Shown here in pieces: positions 15,961 through 24,025 of a stretch of DNA of 34,681 bases. The notes beneath the pieces were generated by a model. It did not search any database, was not told the origin of the DNA, and was given only the letters and a program-made list of their open reading frames with translations. This DNA comes from Fundidesulfovibrio agrisoli (GTDB taxonomy: Bacteria > Desulfobacterota > Desulfovibrionia > Desulfovibrionales > Desulfovibrionaceae). Every line of letters starts with the position of its first letter. Positions within the stretch are counted from its first letter, which is position 1. Position numbers and translations under genes: made by a program. The stretch spans positions 1-34,681 of the forward strand of contig NZ_JAKZKX010000018.1 in the NCBI RefSeq assembly GCF_022808715.1, in the 5' to 3' direction.

Positions 15961-15970
15961 GCCCGGCGCG

Positions 15971-16003
15971 GGCCAGTCCGGGCCAGTCTGGGCCAGTCTG
16001 GCC
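15971..16003 (+). repeat. Decanucleotide tandem repeat after porin gene
   Basis: Three 10-base units of GGCCAGTCYG (15971-16000) and a partial fourth begin 11 bases after the porin stop. The period is one DNA helical turn. No terminator stem with a T-run is seen here. Confidence 0.75.
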
Positions 16004-16015
16004 TTGCCCGCCGGG

Positions 16016-16043
16016 TTCAACGCGGCTATGCTGTATGGATAAT
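16016..16043 (+). promoter_or_regulatory. Possible promoter of the hisI-tsaB operon
   Basis: TTCAAC (16016-16021) and GATAAT (16038-16043) are separated by 16 bases. The -10 matches five of six consensus positions and the -35 is weak. It lies about 87 bases before the hisI start. Confidence 0.4.
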
Positions 16044-16129
16044 CCCCCGGTGCCCGCCGGACCCGGCGGCCTTGACCCCTATCCGGGGGGCCATTACAAG
16101 TGCCCACGCCACGCGACAAGGATACGCAC

Positions 16130-16516
16130 ATGTTCAAACCCGATTTCGAGAAGGGCGGGGGCCTTGTGCCCGCCATCGCCCAGGACGCCGCCACCGGCGA
16201 AGTGCTCATGCTGGCCTACATGAACGAGGCCGCCTGGGAGAAAACCCTGGAGACCGGCGAGGTCCACTACTACAGCCGCAGCCGCAACAAGCTCTGGCAC
16301 AAGGGCGGCACATCCGGCCACACCCAGAAGGTCAAGTCCATCCGCCTGGACTGCGACCGCGACGCCGTTGTCGTGCTCATCGAGCAGATCGGCGGCGCGG
16401 CCTGCCACGAGGGCTACCGCTCCTGCTTCTTCCGCGAGGTCGGCAAGGACGGCGAGCCCGTGCTGTGCTCCCCCAAGGTGTTCGACCCCGAAAAGGTCTA
16501 CGGTCCCGGCGCCTGA
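16130..16516 (+). CDS. hisI: Phosphoribosyl-AMP cyclohydrolase
   Basis: It opens the adenine ring of phosphoribosyl-AMP, the third step of histidine synthesis, in the cytoplasm. The 128-residue protein is the single-domain form, without the HisE pyrophosphohydrolase domain. Conserved features are [29 protein letters not shown], the acidic metal site DCDRDAV, and zinc-binding cysteines in [14 protein letters not shown]. The ATG at 16130 has AAGGA seven bases upstream and gives the family N-terminus; a GTG at 16100 would add ten residues and is less likely. Its stop codon shares one base with the cdsA start, so it is translationally tied to a lipid/isoprenoid operon rather than to other his genes. 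Confidence 0.93.
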   Translation: MFKPDFEKGGGLVPAIAQDAATGEVLMLAYMNEAAWEKTLETGEVHYYSRSRNKLWHKGGTSGHTQKVKSIRLDCDRDAVVVLIEQIGGAACHEGYRSCFFREVGKDGEPVLCSPKVFDPEKVYGPGA

Positions 16517-17295
16517 TGAAGCCAGGCTCACACCGCTCCCGGCTGATAACGGCCGCAGTGGCCCTGCCCTTGCTGGCCCTGTGCGTCTGGCAGGGCGGAG
16601 CGCTCATGCTGGCCCTGGTCACGGCCGGCACTCTGGCCGCGCTCTGGGAATTCCAGGCGCTGTACCCCGGCGCGCCGCCGTGCGCGCGCGGGCTCAGCCT
16701 GGTTCTGGGCGCGCTCATGTGCTGGCTTGGCTTCGAGTTCGGCCCCGCCGCCGCCCTGGCCGTGCTTCCCGCGGCCTTCTGGCTGGAGGAGCTGGCCAGG
16801 CTCTGGCACGGCGCGCAGGGCACGCCCCGCTGGTACCTGGCGGCCTCGCTGGCCTACATCCCGGCCAGCCTGCAGTTCGTGCCCGGGTTCTCCCCGGCGG
16901 AGACCGCCCTGGTGCTCCTGGCCGTGATGGCCTCGGACACGGGCGCCTATTACGCGGGCACCATCATCGGCGGCCCCAAGATCTGGCCTTCCGTCTCCCC
17001 CAAGAAGACCTGGGCGGGAAGCTTCGGCAGCCTGGCCTCCACCGTGGCCGTGTGCCTGGCCTTCGGCGCGCTGCGCGGCACTGCCCAGCTGATGTGCTTC
17101 GCGGCCCTGGGCGCGGCCCTGGCCGTGGCGGCCCAAATGGGCGACTTCATGGAATCCGCGCTGAAGCGCGCGGCGGGCGTCAAGGATTCCGGAGCCCTGC
17201 TGCCCGGACACGGCGGCGTGCTGGACCGCATCGACGGCATGCTCCCGGCCATCCTGGTCTACGCCCTGGCTCGCAGCCTCTTCGGAGCGATATGA
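16516..17295 (+). CDS. cdsA: Phosphatidate cytidylyltransferase
   Basis: This inner membrane enzyme makes CDP-diacylglycerol from phosphatidic acid and CTP, the branch point of phospholipid synthesis. It has 259 residues and about seven membrane segments. The signature is complete: MASDTGAYYAG, SPKKTWAGSFGS and, near the C-terminus, DSGALLPGHGGVLDRIDGML with the catalytic aspartates. The ATG overlaps the hisI stop by one base and the gene ends in a 4-base overlap with dxr. Order cdsA-dxr-rseP is common in bacteria; here uppS, often found upstream, is replaced by hisI. Confidence 0.93.
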   Translation: MKPGSHRSRLITAAVALPLLALCVWQGGALMLALVTAGTLAALWEFQALYPGAPPCARGLSLVLGALMCWLGFEFGPAAALAVLPAAFWLEELARLWHGAQGTPRWYLAASLAYIPASLQFVPGFSPAETALVLLAVMASDTGAYYAGTIIGGPKIWPSVSPKKTWAGSFGSLASTVAVCLAFGALRGTAQLMCFAALGAALAVAAQMGDFMESALKRAAGVKDSGALLPGHGGVLDRIDGMLPAILVYALARSLFGAI

Positions 17296-18503
17296 TCGAC
17301 TACATCTCCTCCCTGCCGGGGGCCGAGGCCCTGCCCGGCTTCCCCAGGAGGCTCGCCGTCCTGGGCTCCACAGGCTCCATCGGGGAATCCGCCCTGGCCG
17401 TGGCCGCGGACCATCCCGAGGAAATCTCCGTGCTGGCCCTGGCCGGGGGCCGCAACGTGGAGCGCCTGGCCGCCCAGGCCGCGCGCTTCCGCCCCCGCTA
17501 CCTGGCCATGCTGGAGGAGGCCGGAGCCTGGAAACTGCGCTCCATGCTGCCCGCAGGCTACGCTCCCGAAATTCTCTCCGGCCCCGAGGCCTACGTGACC
17601 CTGGCCACCCTCGAGGACGCCGACGTGGTGCTCTCGGCCATCGTGGGCGCGGCCGGGCTGCCGCCCACCCTGGCCGCCGCCGAGGCGGGCAAGGTGGTGG
17701 CCCTGGCCAACAAGGAATCCCTGGTGCTGGCCGGGCACCTGATCCGCCGGGCCTGCCGCGAGTCCGGGGCCGTGATCCTGCCCGTGGACTCGGAGCACAA
17801 CGCCCTGTTCCAGTCGCTGGCCGGGCACGACGGGCAGGACGTGGACCATCTGGTCCTCACCGCCTCGGGCGGCCCCTTCCGGGACTGGCCCGCGGCCGAC
17901 ATCCCCAAGGCCACGGCGGCCCAGGCCCTCAAGCACCCCAACTGGTCCATGGGCGCCAAGATCAGCATCGACTCGGCCACGCTCATGAACAAGGGGCTGG
18001 AGGTCATCGAGGCCTGCCAGCTCTACGGCCTGCCCCAGGAGCGCGTGAAGGTGCTGGTGCACCCGCAGTCCATCGTGCACTCCCTGGCCGCCTACCGCGA
18101 CGGTTCGCTGCTGGCGCAGATGGGCCAGCCGGACATGCGCATCGCCATCGCCTACTGTCTGTGCTACCCCCGGCGGCTGCCGCTCAGGCTCGAACCGCTG
18201 GACCTTGCCGCCCTGGGCACGCTCAGCTTCAGCCACCCGCGCACCAAGGACTTCCCCTGCCTGGAGCTGGCCCGGCACGCGGCCGCGGCGGGTCCGGGGC
18301 ACTGCGTCACGCTCAACGCCGCCAACGAGGTGGCCGTGGAGCTCTTCCTCAAGGACAGCATCGGCTTCCCCGACATCGCCCGGGCCGTCTCCTGGGCGCT
18401 GGACAGACACCCGGGGCTGGACGATCCCGATTTCATGACCATTTTGGAGGTGGACCGGGCCACGCGCAGCGCGGTGGCCGCATACCTCACGGGAACCTCA
18501 TGA
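17292..18503 (+). CDS. dxr: 1-deoxy-D-xylulose 5-phosphate reductoisomerase
   Basis: It converts DXP to 2-C-methyl-D-erythritol 4-phosphate with NADPH, the committed step of the non-mevalonate isoprenoid pathway. It is cytoplasmic and metal-dependent. The 403 residues contain the NADPH motif LGSTGSIGESAL (about 24-35), NKESLVLAG, the metal-binding PVDSEHNALFQ, the substrate motif TASGGPFRDW and SIDSATLMNKGLEVIEA. All are typical of the family and in the usual order. The ATG overlaps the cdsA stop (ATGA) and its own stop overlaps rseP the same way. It supplies precursors for undecaprenyl phosphate and quinones. Confidence 0.95.
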   Translation: MIDYISSLPGAEALPGFPRRLAVLGSTGSIGESALAVAADHPEEISVLALAGGRNVERLAAQAARFRPRYLAMLEEAGAWKLRSMLPAGYAPEILSGPEAYVTLATLEDADVVLSAIVGAAGLPPTLAAAEAGKVVALANKESLVLAGHLIRRACRESGAVILPVDSEHNALFQSLAGHDGQDVDHLVLTASGGPFRDWPAADIPKATAAQALKHPNWSMGAKISIDSATLMNKGLEVIEACQLYGLPQERVKVLVHPQSIVHSLAAYRDGSLLAQMGQPDMRIAIAYCLCYPRRLPLRLEPLDLAALGTLSFSHPRTKDFPCLELARHAAAAGPGHCVTLNAANEVAVELFLKDSIGFPDIARAVSWALDRHPGLDDPDFMTILEVDRATRSAVAAYLTGTS

Positions 18504-19591
18504 TAGACTTTCTGGGCAAGGCCCTCACCTTCGTCGTCGTCATCGGCGTGCTCATCTTCATCCACGAGCTGGGGCACTTCATCGTGGCCCGCATCTTCGG
18601 CATGGGCGTGCGCACCTTCTCCCTGGGCTTCGGGCCGCAGCTCGTCGGCTTCCGCCGGGGCTCCACCCAATACCGCATCTCGCTCATCCCCCTGGGCGGC
18701 TACGTGCAGCTGGTGGGCCAGGACAACGAGGAGGACTCCACCGAGGGCTTCCCGCCCGAACAGTGGTTCGTGCGCAGGCCCTCCTGGCAGCGCATGCTGG
18801 TGGTTGCCGCCGGGCCGCTGTTCAACCTGGGGCTGGCCTGGGCGCTCTACGCCTCCATGTTCTACGCCCACGGCCGCTTCGAGACCCCGGCCCACATCGG
18901 CCAGGTCACGGCCCAGAGCGCGGCGGAGCGCGCCGGGCTCATGCAGGGCGACACTGTCTACGCCGTCGACGGCGCGCCCATCAGCTACTTCCGGGAGCTG
19001 CAAAAAGCCGTCGAGCGCAGCAATGGCGCGCCCCTGTACCTCGGCGTGGAGCGCGGGTCCGACAAGCTGACCATCACCATCACGCCGGACATGCTGCCCC
19101 AGAAGAACATCTTCGGGGAGGATATAAGCAAGCCCATCCTGGGCATCCGCTCCACGCAGGAGTCCATCAACATCCCGCTCGGGTTCGCGGAAGCCATGAG
19201 CGAGGGCCTGCACCAGACCTGGGAGATCACCTCCATGACGGGCCAGGTGTTCTACAAGCTGGTCATGGGCGTGGTGCCCGTGTCCTCCCTGGGCGGCCCG
19301 ATCATGATCGCGGAGCTGGTGGGCAAGGGCGCGGAGCAGGGCCTGTCCTCCGTGGTCACGCTCACGGCCATGATAAGCGTGAACCTGGCCATCCTGAACC
19401 TGCTGCCCATCCCCGTGCTCGACGGCGGGCACATTCTCTTCTACGCCCTGGAGACCATCTTCCGCCGCCCCGTGCCCGAGCGCATCCGCGCCGTGACCAC
19501 CAAGATCGGCTTCGCCCTGCTCATGGCGATGATGCTCCTGGCCACCGCCAACGACCTCATCAGGCTGGTCGGCGGAGGCGGGCCCAAGTGA
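18500..19591 (+). CDS. rseP: Site-2 protease RseP
   Basis: This inner membrane zinc metalloprotease cuts transmembrane segments, for example of anti-sigma factors after a site-1 cut, releasing envelope stress sigma factors. It also clears signal peptide remnants. The 363 residues hold HELGH (22-26) in the first helix, the third zinc ligand in LDGGH (307-311), a single PDZ domain (about 130-195) and several membrane helices. One PDZ rather than the two of E. coli RseP is usual outside the enterobacteria. It overlaps dxr by 4 bases, and the tsaB GTG start overlaps its stop. Confidence 0.94.
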   Translation: MIDFLGKALTFVVVIGVLIFIHELGHFIVARIFGMGVRTFSLGFGPQLVGFRRGSTQYRISLIPLGGYVQLVGQDNEEDSTEGFPPEQWFVRRPSWQRMLVVAAGPLFNLGLAWALYASMFYAHGRFETPAHIGQVTAQSAAERAGLMQGDTVYAVDGAPISYFRELQKAVERSNGAPLYLGVERGSDKLTITITPDMLPQKNIFGEDISKPILGIRSTQESINIPLGFAEAMSEGLHQTWEITSMTGQVFYKLVMGVVPVSSLGGPIMIAELVGKGAEQGLSSVVTLTAMISVNLAILNLLPIPVLDGGHILFYALETIFRRPVPERIRAVTTKIGFALLMAMMLLATANDLIRLVGGGGPK

Positions 19592-20310
19592 TTCTGGCGC
19601 TCAACACCGCCGAGGAGCGCCTGCAGATCCTGCTGGTGGACGGCGGCGGCCTGCGCGGCCTCTTCGAGGAGGACTGCCCCGGGCGCATGAACGAGATCAT
19701 GGCCCCCGAGGCCGCCCGGATGCTCGCGGCCGCCCCCGGCGAACTTACAGGCGTGGCCTGCGTGCGCGGCCCGGGCAGCTTCACCGGGGTGCGCCTGGGC
19801 CTGGCCTACGCCCACGGGCTGTGCCTGGCCCGGTCCCTGCCCCTGGCCGGGCTCGACTACCTGCCCCTGCTGGCCGTCTGCGCCCGGGAGGAGGCCCCCG
19901 GCTGCGAGCTGCACGTGCTCACGCACTCGCGCACGGCCCGGGTCTACCATCAGAGCTTCGAGCCCTGCGGCACGCCCCTCACCCCCCCGAAGGATCTGCC
20001 CGCACAGGCCGCCGCGCAGCTCATCCGCCAGCGCGCCGCCGCCGGGCCGGTGGCCGTGCTGGGTTCGGGCCTGCGCCGCAACCCGTCCCACTTCGAGGAT
20101 CTCGGCCCCGCCCTGCGCCTGGGCCTGATCGACCCAACCCCGTCCGCCTTGGCACAGGCCGCTTTGGCCGCCGCCTTCACCGGCCCGCCCGTGGACGCCC
20201 TGTACCTGCGCGGCTCCGACGCTGAGGAGAACCTGGCCTCCATCGCCGCCGGGCGCGGCCTCACGCCCGAGGAGGCTCAGGCCCGCCTGGACCGCGCTCT
20301 CTCGGACTGA
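19588..20310 (+). CDS. tsaB: tRNA threonylcarbamoyladenosine synthesis protein TsaB
   Basis: This partner of TsaD and TsaE makes t6A at position 37 of tRNAs that read ANN codons. TsaB has an ASKHA fold but is itself not catalytic. The 240-residue protein begins MILALNTAEERLQILL, the fold's first strand region, and carries the conserved RGPGSFTGVRLGL (about 60-72) with AHGL after it. The GTG start overlaps the rseP stop as GTGA. The usual TsaB N-terminus has DTS/DTA where this one reads NTA. It is the last gene of the hisI-cdsA-dxr-rseP-tsaB run. Confidence 0.88.
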   Translation: MILALNTAEERLQILLVDGGGLRGLFEEDCPGRMNEIMAPEAARMLAAAPGELTGVACVRGPGSFTGVRLGLAYAHGLCLARSLPLAGLDYLPLLAVCAREEAPGCELHVLTHSRTARVYHQSFEPCGTPLTPPKDLPAQAAAQLIRQRAAAGPVAVLGSGLRRNPSHFEDLGPALRLGLIDPTPSALAQAALAAAFTGPPVDALYLRGSDAEENLASIAAGRGLTPEEAQARLDRALSD

Positions 20311-20430
20311 AAGCACGCCCCCCTCCTTCCTGCGGATCATTCTGGAACGACTGACTATTCACCCCCTGAAATTCCCCGCTTGCGCCTTGAACCGGCTTGT
20401 TTTTTCCGTTAGGGGTGGCATCTGAGCCAT

Positions 20431-20451
20431 CAGCCCGATTTTTCCGGGCTG
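20431..20451 (+). promoter_or_regulatory. Small hairpin in the glnA leader
   Basis: CAGCCCG (20431-20437) pairs with CGGGCTG (20445-20451) around an ATTTTTC loop, 27 bases before the glnA start. It could be a leader stem or a weak end for the tsaB transcript. I see no clear sigma-54 promoter in 20311-20478. Confidence 0.35.
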
Positions 20452-20478
20452 CACACCACTCGCAACGGAGGAAACAGC

Positions 20479-21816
20479 ATGGCGGTGTTCAAATGCAAGA
20501 ACGCTGACGACGTGCTCAAGGCGGTGAAGGACTACAACGTGTCCTTCGTCCAGTTCTGGTTCATCGACATCCTGGGAATGCTCAAGAGCTTCCAGATAAC
20601 CCCCCGGGAGCTGGAGGCCGCCTTCGACGAGGGCATGGGCTTCGACGGCTCCTCCATCACGGGCTTCACCAAGATCCACGAATCGGACATGGTGGCCTTC
20701 CCCGACCCCACCACCTTCCAGCTGGTGGCCTGGCGCCCCTCCGACCGCCCCGTGGCGCGCCTGTTCTGCGACGTGAAGAGCCCTGACGGAACCCCCTTCG
20801 CGGCCGACTCCCGCTATGTGCTCAAGCGCATGCTGAAGAAGGCAGCCGACCTGGGTTACACCTACTACGTTGGCCCCGAGCTCGAATTCTTCCTGTTCGC
20901 CAACTCCTCGGAGCCCAAGATCCTGGACCGCGGCGGCTATTTCGACGCCCCGCCCCTGGACCTGGCCAACGACGTGCGCCGCGACATCATCTTCGCCCTG
21001 GAGTCCATGGGCATCGCGGTGGAGTACTCCCACCACGAGGTGGCCCCCTCCCAGCACGAAATCGACCTGCGCTACAACGAGGCCATGGCCATGGCCGACA
21101 CCGCCATGACCTACCGCGTGGTGGTCAAGGAGGTGGCCCGCAAGCACGGCTGCTACGCCACCTTCATGCCTAAGCCCCTCTTCGGCGAGAACGGCTCGGG
21201 CATGCACGTGCACCAGTCCCTGTTCAAGGGCACCAAGAACTGCTTCTACGACGCCTCCTCCCCCAACCACCTCTCCACCGAGGCCCAGGCCTACATCGCG
21301 GGCCTGCTCAAGCACGCGCCGGAGTTCTGCCTGGTCACCAACCAGTGGGTGAACTCCTACAAGCGCCTGGTGCCCGGCTACGAGGCCCCGGTGTACATCG
21401 CCTGGGCCCAGCGCAACCGTTCGGCCCTGATCCGCGTGCCCATGTACAAGCCCGGCAAGGAGGCCGCCACCCGCATCGAGCTGCGCTGCCCCGACCCGGC
21501 CGCCAACCCCTACCTGGCCTTCGCGGCCATGCTGGGCGCGGGCCTCAAGGGCATCGAGGCGGGCTACAAGCTGGCCAAGCCCGTGGAGGACAACATCTTC
21601 CACATGTCCGAGCGCGAGATGAAGAAGCACGGCATCGCCGCCCTGCCCGGCAGCCTCTACGACGCCGTGGCCCACCTGGAGAAGTCCACCCTGATGAAGG
21701 AGGTGCTCGGCGAGCACCTGCACTCCGCCCTGGTGGAGTACAAGGCCGACGAGTGGGACCGCTACCGGGTGCAGGTCACCGAGTGGGAGATCGAGAAGTA
21801 CCTGCCGATCCTCTAG
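20479..21816 (+). CDS. glnA: Glutamine synthetase, type I-alpha
   Basis: This cytoplasmic dodecamer makes glutamine from glutamate, ammonia and ATP, and is the main entry point for nitrogen. The 445 residues match the Bacillus-like alpha class in length. Visible motifs are the Asp-50-type loop GFDGSSITGF, the metal site GPELEFFLF, HHEVAPSQHEID, the ammonia-site region FGENGSGMHVHQSL and the glutamate site NRSALIRVP. The NLYDLP adenylylation motif of beta-class enzymes is replaced by LPGSLYDAV, so control by adenylyl transfer is unlikely; feedback or transcriptional control is expected. The ribosome site GGAGGAAA lies before the ATG, and a strong terminator follows. Confidence 0.96.
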   Translation: MAVFKCKNADDVLKAVKDYNVSFVQFWFIDILGMLKSFQITPRELEAAFDEGMGFDGSSITGFTKIHESDMVAFPDPTTFQLVAWRPSDRPVARLFCDVKSPDGTPFAADSRYVLKRMLKKAADLGYTYYVGPELEFFLFANSSEPKILDRGGYFDAPPLDLANDVRRDIIFALESMGIAVEYSHHEVAPSQHEIDLRYNEAMAMADTAMTYRVVVKEVARKHGCYATFMPKPLFGENGSGMHVHQSLFKGTKNCFYDASSPNHLSTEAQAYIAGLLKHAPEFCLVTNQWVNSYKRLVPGYEAPVYIAWAQRNRSALIRVPMYKPGKEAATRIELRCPDPAANPYLAFAAMLGAGLKGIEAGYKLAKPVEDNIFHMSEREMKKHGIAALPGSLYDAVAHLEKSTLMKEVLGEHLHSALVEYKADEWDRYRVQVTEWEIEKYLPIL

Positions 21817-21838
21817 ACGGCAGGCAGACGCAAACGCG

Positions 21839-21868
21839 AAGGCCGCCCGGCGACGGGCGGCCTTTTTT
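21839..21868 (+). terminator. Strong Rho-independent terminator after glnA
   Basis: AAGGCCGCCCG (21839-21849) pairs with CGGGCGGCCTT (21854-21864) around a GCGA tetraloop, followed by a T-run to 21868. It begins 22 bases after the glnA stop. Confidence 0.92.
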
Positions 21869-21943
21869 ATGGCCTCGCGGGAAACGAATTCTTGCGCTCA
21901 TCGCCCACACGGGTATCCTGCGCCAGCGCAAACAGGAGGCCTC

Positions 21944-23074
21944 ATGATTCCCAACCAGCGAGAACTCTTCGGCATTCCCGACGACGTGGTCTACTTCAAC
22001 TGCGCCTACACCTCCCCCCTGCCCGCCCCCGTGGAGCAGGCCGGGCGCGAGGCCGTGGCGCTCAAGCGCACTCCCTGGAAGCTCCCCCCCGAGCTCTTCA
22101 TCAGCGGCCCGGAACGCACCCGCGCCGCCTTCGCCGCCGTGCTCGGCTGCGACCCCGAGGGCGTGGCCCTGGTGCCCGCCGTATCCTACGCCATGGCCGT
22201 GGCCGCCAAAAACCTGCCCCTGGCCGAGGACCGCGTCGTGCTGATGCTCGACGAGCAGTTCCCCTCCAACGTGTACCCCTGGCTGAAGATGGCCCCTGGC
22301 CGCGTGCGGGCCGTGCCCCGCCCCAAGGAGGGAACCTGGTCCGACGCGGTGCTGGCTTCCGTGACCCCGGACGTGGGCCTGGTGGCCCTGCCCAACTGCC
22401 ACTGGACCGACGGCACCGTGTTCGACCTGGCCGCCGTGCGCGCCGCCTGCGACGCCGTGGGCGCGCATCTGGTGGTGGACGCCACGCAGTCCCTGGGGGC
22501 CATGCCCTTCGACATGGCCGCCGTGCGCCCGGACGTGCTGGCCGCCTCGGGCCACAAGTGGCTGCTGGGCCCCTACGGCGTGAGCTACCTCTACCTGGAC
22601 GCCAAGTGGCGCGGCGGGGAACCCCTGGAGGAGAACTGGCTCAACCGCGAGGGCAGCGAGGATTTCTCCCGCCTGACCGAATACCGCGACGGCTACCGCC
22701 CCGGCGCGCGCCGCTTCGACATGGGCGAGGTGAGCAGCTTCGCGCTCATGCCCATGGCCTCCACGGCGCTTGAGCTCATCGCCTCCTGGGGCGTGGAGAA
22801 CGTGGCCGCCTCCCTCAAGCCGGTGGTCGCGCGGCTGGCTGTCATGGGGCAGGCGTTCGGGCTCACGCCCGTGCCCGAGGCGGAGCGCGCCCCGCACATG
22901 ATTGGCCTCAAACTGACCAACCGCCTGGCCAAACCCGTGGTGCAGGGCATGGTCTACCAGAACGTGTTCGCCAGCGCGCGCGGCTCGGTCATCCGCCTGG
23001 CCCCGCACCTCTTCGCCAACGCCCGCGACGTGGAGCTCTTCACCAACGCCCTGGCGCGCAACCTCTCCACTTAG
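21944..23074 (+). CDS. Class V aminotransferase / cysteine-desulfurase-fold PLP enzyme
   Basis: The fold is clear but the substrate is not. The 376-residue protein has the class V pattern: N-terminal YFNCAYTSPLP, the PLP-ring aspartate D179 in LVVDATQSLG, Q182, and the Schiff-base lysine K205 in ASGHKWLLGP. There is no cysteine-containing loop of the kind needed for cysteine desulfurase catalysis near the usual position. The protein is closer in layout to isopenicillin-N-epimerase-like members, often annotated only as aminotransferase class V. AGGAGG lies four bases before the ATG. It has its own terminator and stands alone between terminators, so it is probably monocistronic. Confidence 0.85.
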   Translation: MIPNQRELFGIPDDVVYFNCAYTSPLPAPVEQAGREAVALKRTPWKLPPELFISGPERTRAAFAAVLGCDPEGVALVPAVSYAMAVAAKNLPLAEDRVVLMLDEQFPSNVYPWLKMAPGRVRAVPRPKEGTWSDAVLASVTPDVGLVALPNCHWTDGTVFDLAAVRAACDAVGAHLVVDATQSLGAMPFDMAAVRPDVLAASGHKWLLGPYGVSYLYLDAKWRGGEPLEENWLNREGSEDFSRLTEYRDGYRPGARRFDMGEVSSFALMPMASTALELIASWGVENVAASLKPVVARLAVMGQAFGLTPVPEAERAPHMIGLKLTNRLAKPVVQGMVYQNVFASARGSVIRLAPHLFANARDVELFTNALARNLST

Positions 23075-23094
23075 CGCGCATTCGAAAAATGAAC

Positions 23095-23132
23095 AGGCCC
23101 CCGCAGCGGTACACACCGCCGCGGGGGCCTTT
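23095..23132 (+). terminator. Terminator between convergent genes
   Basis: AGGCCCCCGC (23095-23104) pairs with GCGGGGGCCT (23121-23130). The stem continues inward through one mismatch and GCGG/CCGC. TTT follows on the plus strand, and a looser T-run follows on the minus strand, so it may work both ways. Confidence 0.85.
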
Positions 23133-23184
23133 GTTGCCTTTAGCCGGGGACTCCCCCGCCCGGAACCTGAACGCGAACCTGCGA

Positions 23185-23376
23185 TCAGACCTTGCGGCTG
23201 GCGATGAGGCCCTTGAAGACCTCCATCATCAGGGAGTTGGTGGTGTTGGTGACGCTGGCCTGGGCCTCAAATTCCGCCGAGCGTTTGTGGGCCGCCGCGG
23301 AAAAGTATTGCAGGATGAGCTGGTTGACCGCCAAGCCCTGCTGCACGGGTGTTTCGAATCCCAGTTTGTTCGACAT
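23185..23376 (-). CDS. Small conserved-looking protein, function unknown
   Basis: I do not recognise this 63-residue protein. It has no cysteines, no signal peptide and no membrane segment. It looks largely helical, with an amphipathic middle (AVNQLILQYFSAAAHKRSAEFEAQA) shortened here to its first part, AVNQLILQYFSAAAH, and a basic C-terminus (ASRKV). Support for it being real: a GAGGT site five bases before the ATG, a terminator-bounded transcript slot of its own, and codon use like its neighbours. It sits downstream of the cheW terminator, so a chemotaxis link is not implied. Confidence 0.6.
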   Translation of the reverse strand: MSNKLGFETPVQQGLAVNQLILQYFSAAAHKRSAEFEAQASVTNTTNSLMMEVFKGLIASRKV

Positions 23377-23467
23377 GTGTGACCTCGCATCCGGCCGCGT
23401 TCGCTGAGCGCACCTGGCCGTAACAGTCTTATCGGCCTCATCCTTCCGAAGTTTAGGCCTGTCAGCG

Positions 23468-23497
23468 AAAAATCCGCCCGGCCGGAGCCGGGCGGAT
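23468..23497 (-). terminator. Terminator of the chemoreceptor-cheW transcript
   Basis: On the minus strand the perfect 10-bp stem formed by 23488-23497 and 23472-23481 (ATCCGCCCGG type) has a 6-base loop and is followed by TTTTT. It starts 25 bases after the cheW stop codon. Confidence 0.88.
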
Positions 23498-23521
23498 CGT
23501 ATTCTACGGATGCGCCCGTCG

Positions 23522-24010
23522 TCAGCCGGGTTGGGCGCAGTCCCCGGCCGAGGTCAGCTGGGCGAGCTCCTCCTCGGTGAACACCCGGTCGATATCCAGC
23601 AGGATGATGAAGCTCTCCCCATGCCTGCCGATGCCCTTGATGAAGTCCGCCCTGACGGACGTGCCCATGCGCGGCGCGGGCTCAACGTCCCCGGGCTCGA
23701 TGTCCATGACCTCCTGGACGGAGTCGGCCAGCGCGCCCAGCACGGCCTGCTCGCCGCCGAGGTTGACCTCCACGATGATGATGCAGGTGTCCACCGTGCT
23801 CTCGGCGGCCGGCATGCCGAACTTGAGGCGCACGTCCACCACGGGCACGGCGCGGCCCCTGAGGTTGATGACGCCCCGGATGTGCTCCGGGGTTCGCGGC
23901 ACTTTGGTGATGGGGGTCAGCTCCAGGACTTCGCGCACCGAGGCGATGTCCAGCGCGAACACCTCCTCCCCGAGGGTGAAGGTCAGATACTGATTGGTGC
24001 TGTCGCTCAC
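23522..24010 (-). CDS. cheW: Chemotaxis coupling protein CheW
   Basis: This adaptor links chemoreceptors to the kinase CheA at the cell pole. The 162 residues form a single CheW domain with the expected YLTFTLGEEVFALDIASVREVLE opening (its start, YLTFTLGEEVFALDI, is the diagnostic part), the receptor- and CheA-contacting IRGVINLRGRAVPVVDVR (about 43-60), and DSVQEVMDI. It starts 15 bases downstream of the chemoreceptor stop codon and ends just before a strong terminator. The pair is therefore likely co-transcribed and this CheW may be dedicated to that receptor. Confidence 0.93.
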   Translation of the reverse strand: MSDSTNQYLTFTLGEEVFALDIASVREVLELTPITKVPRTPEHIRGVINLRGRAVPVVDVRLKFGMPAAESTVDTCIIIVEVNLGGEQAVLGALADSVQEVMDIEPGDVEPAPRMGTSVRADFIKGIGRHGESFIILLDIDRVFTEEELAQLTSAGDCAQPG

Positions 24011-24025
24011 TTCGCGCTCCCGGGC

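Noticed and set aside
20341-20478. Sigma-54 promoter for glnA
   Set aside because: No GG-N10-GC pair with the surrounding consensus was found; TGGCAT at about 20416 lacks the second half.
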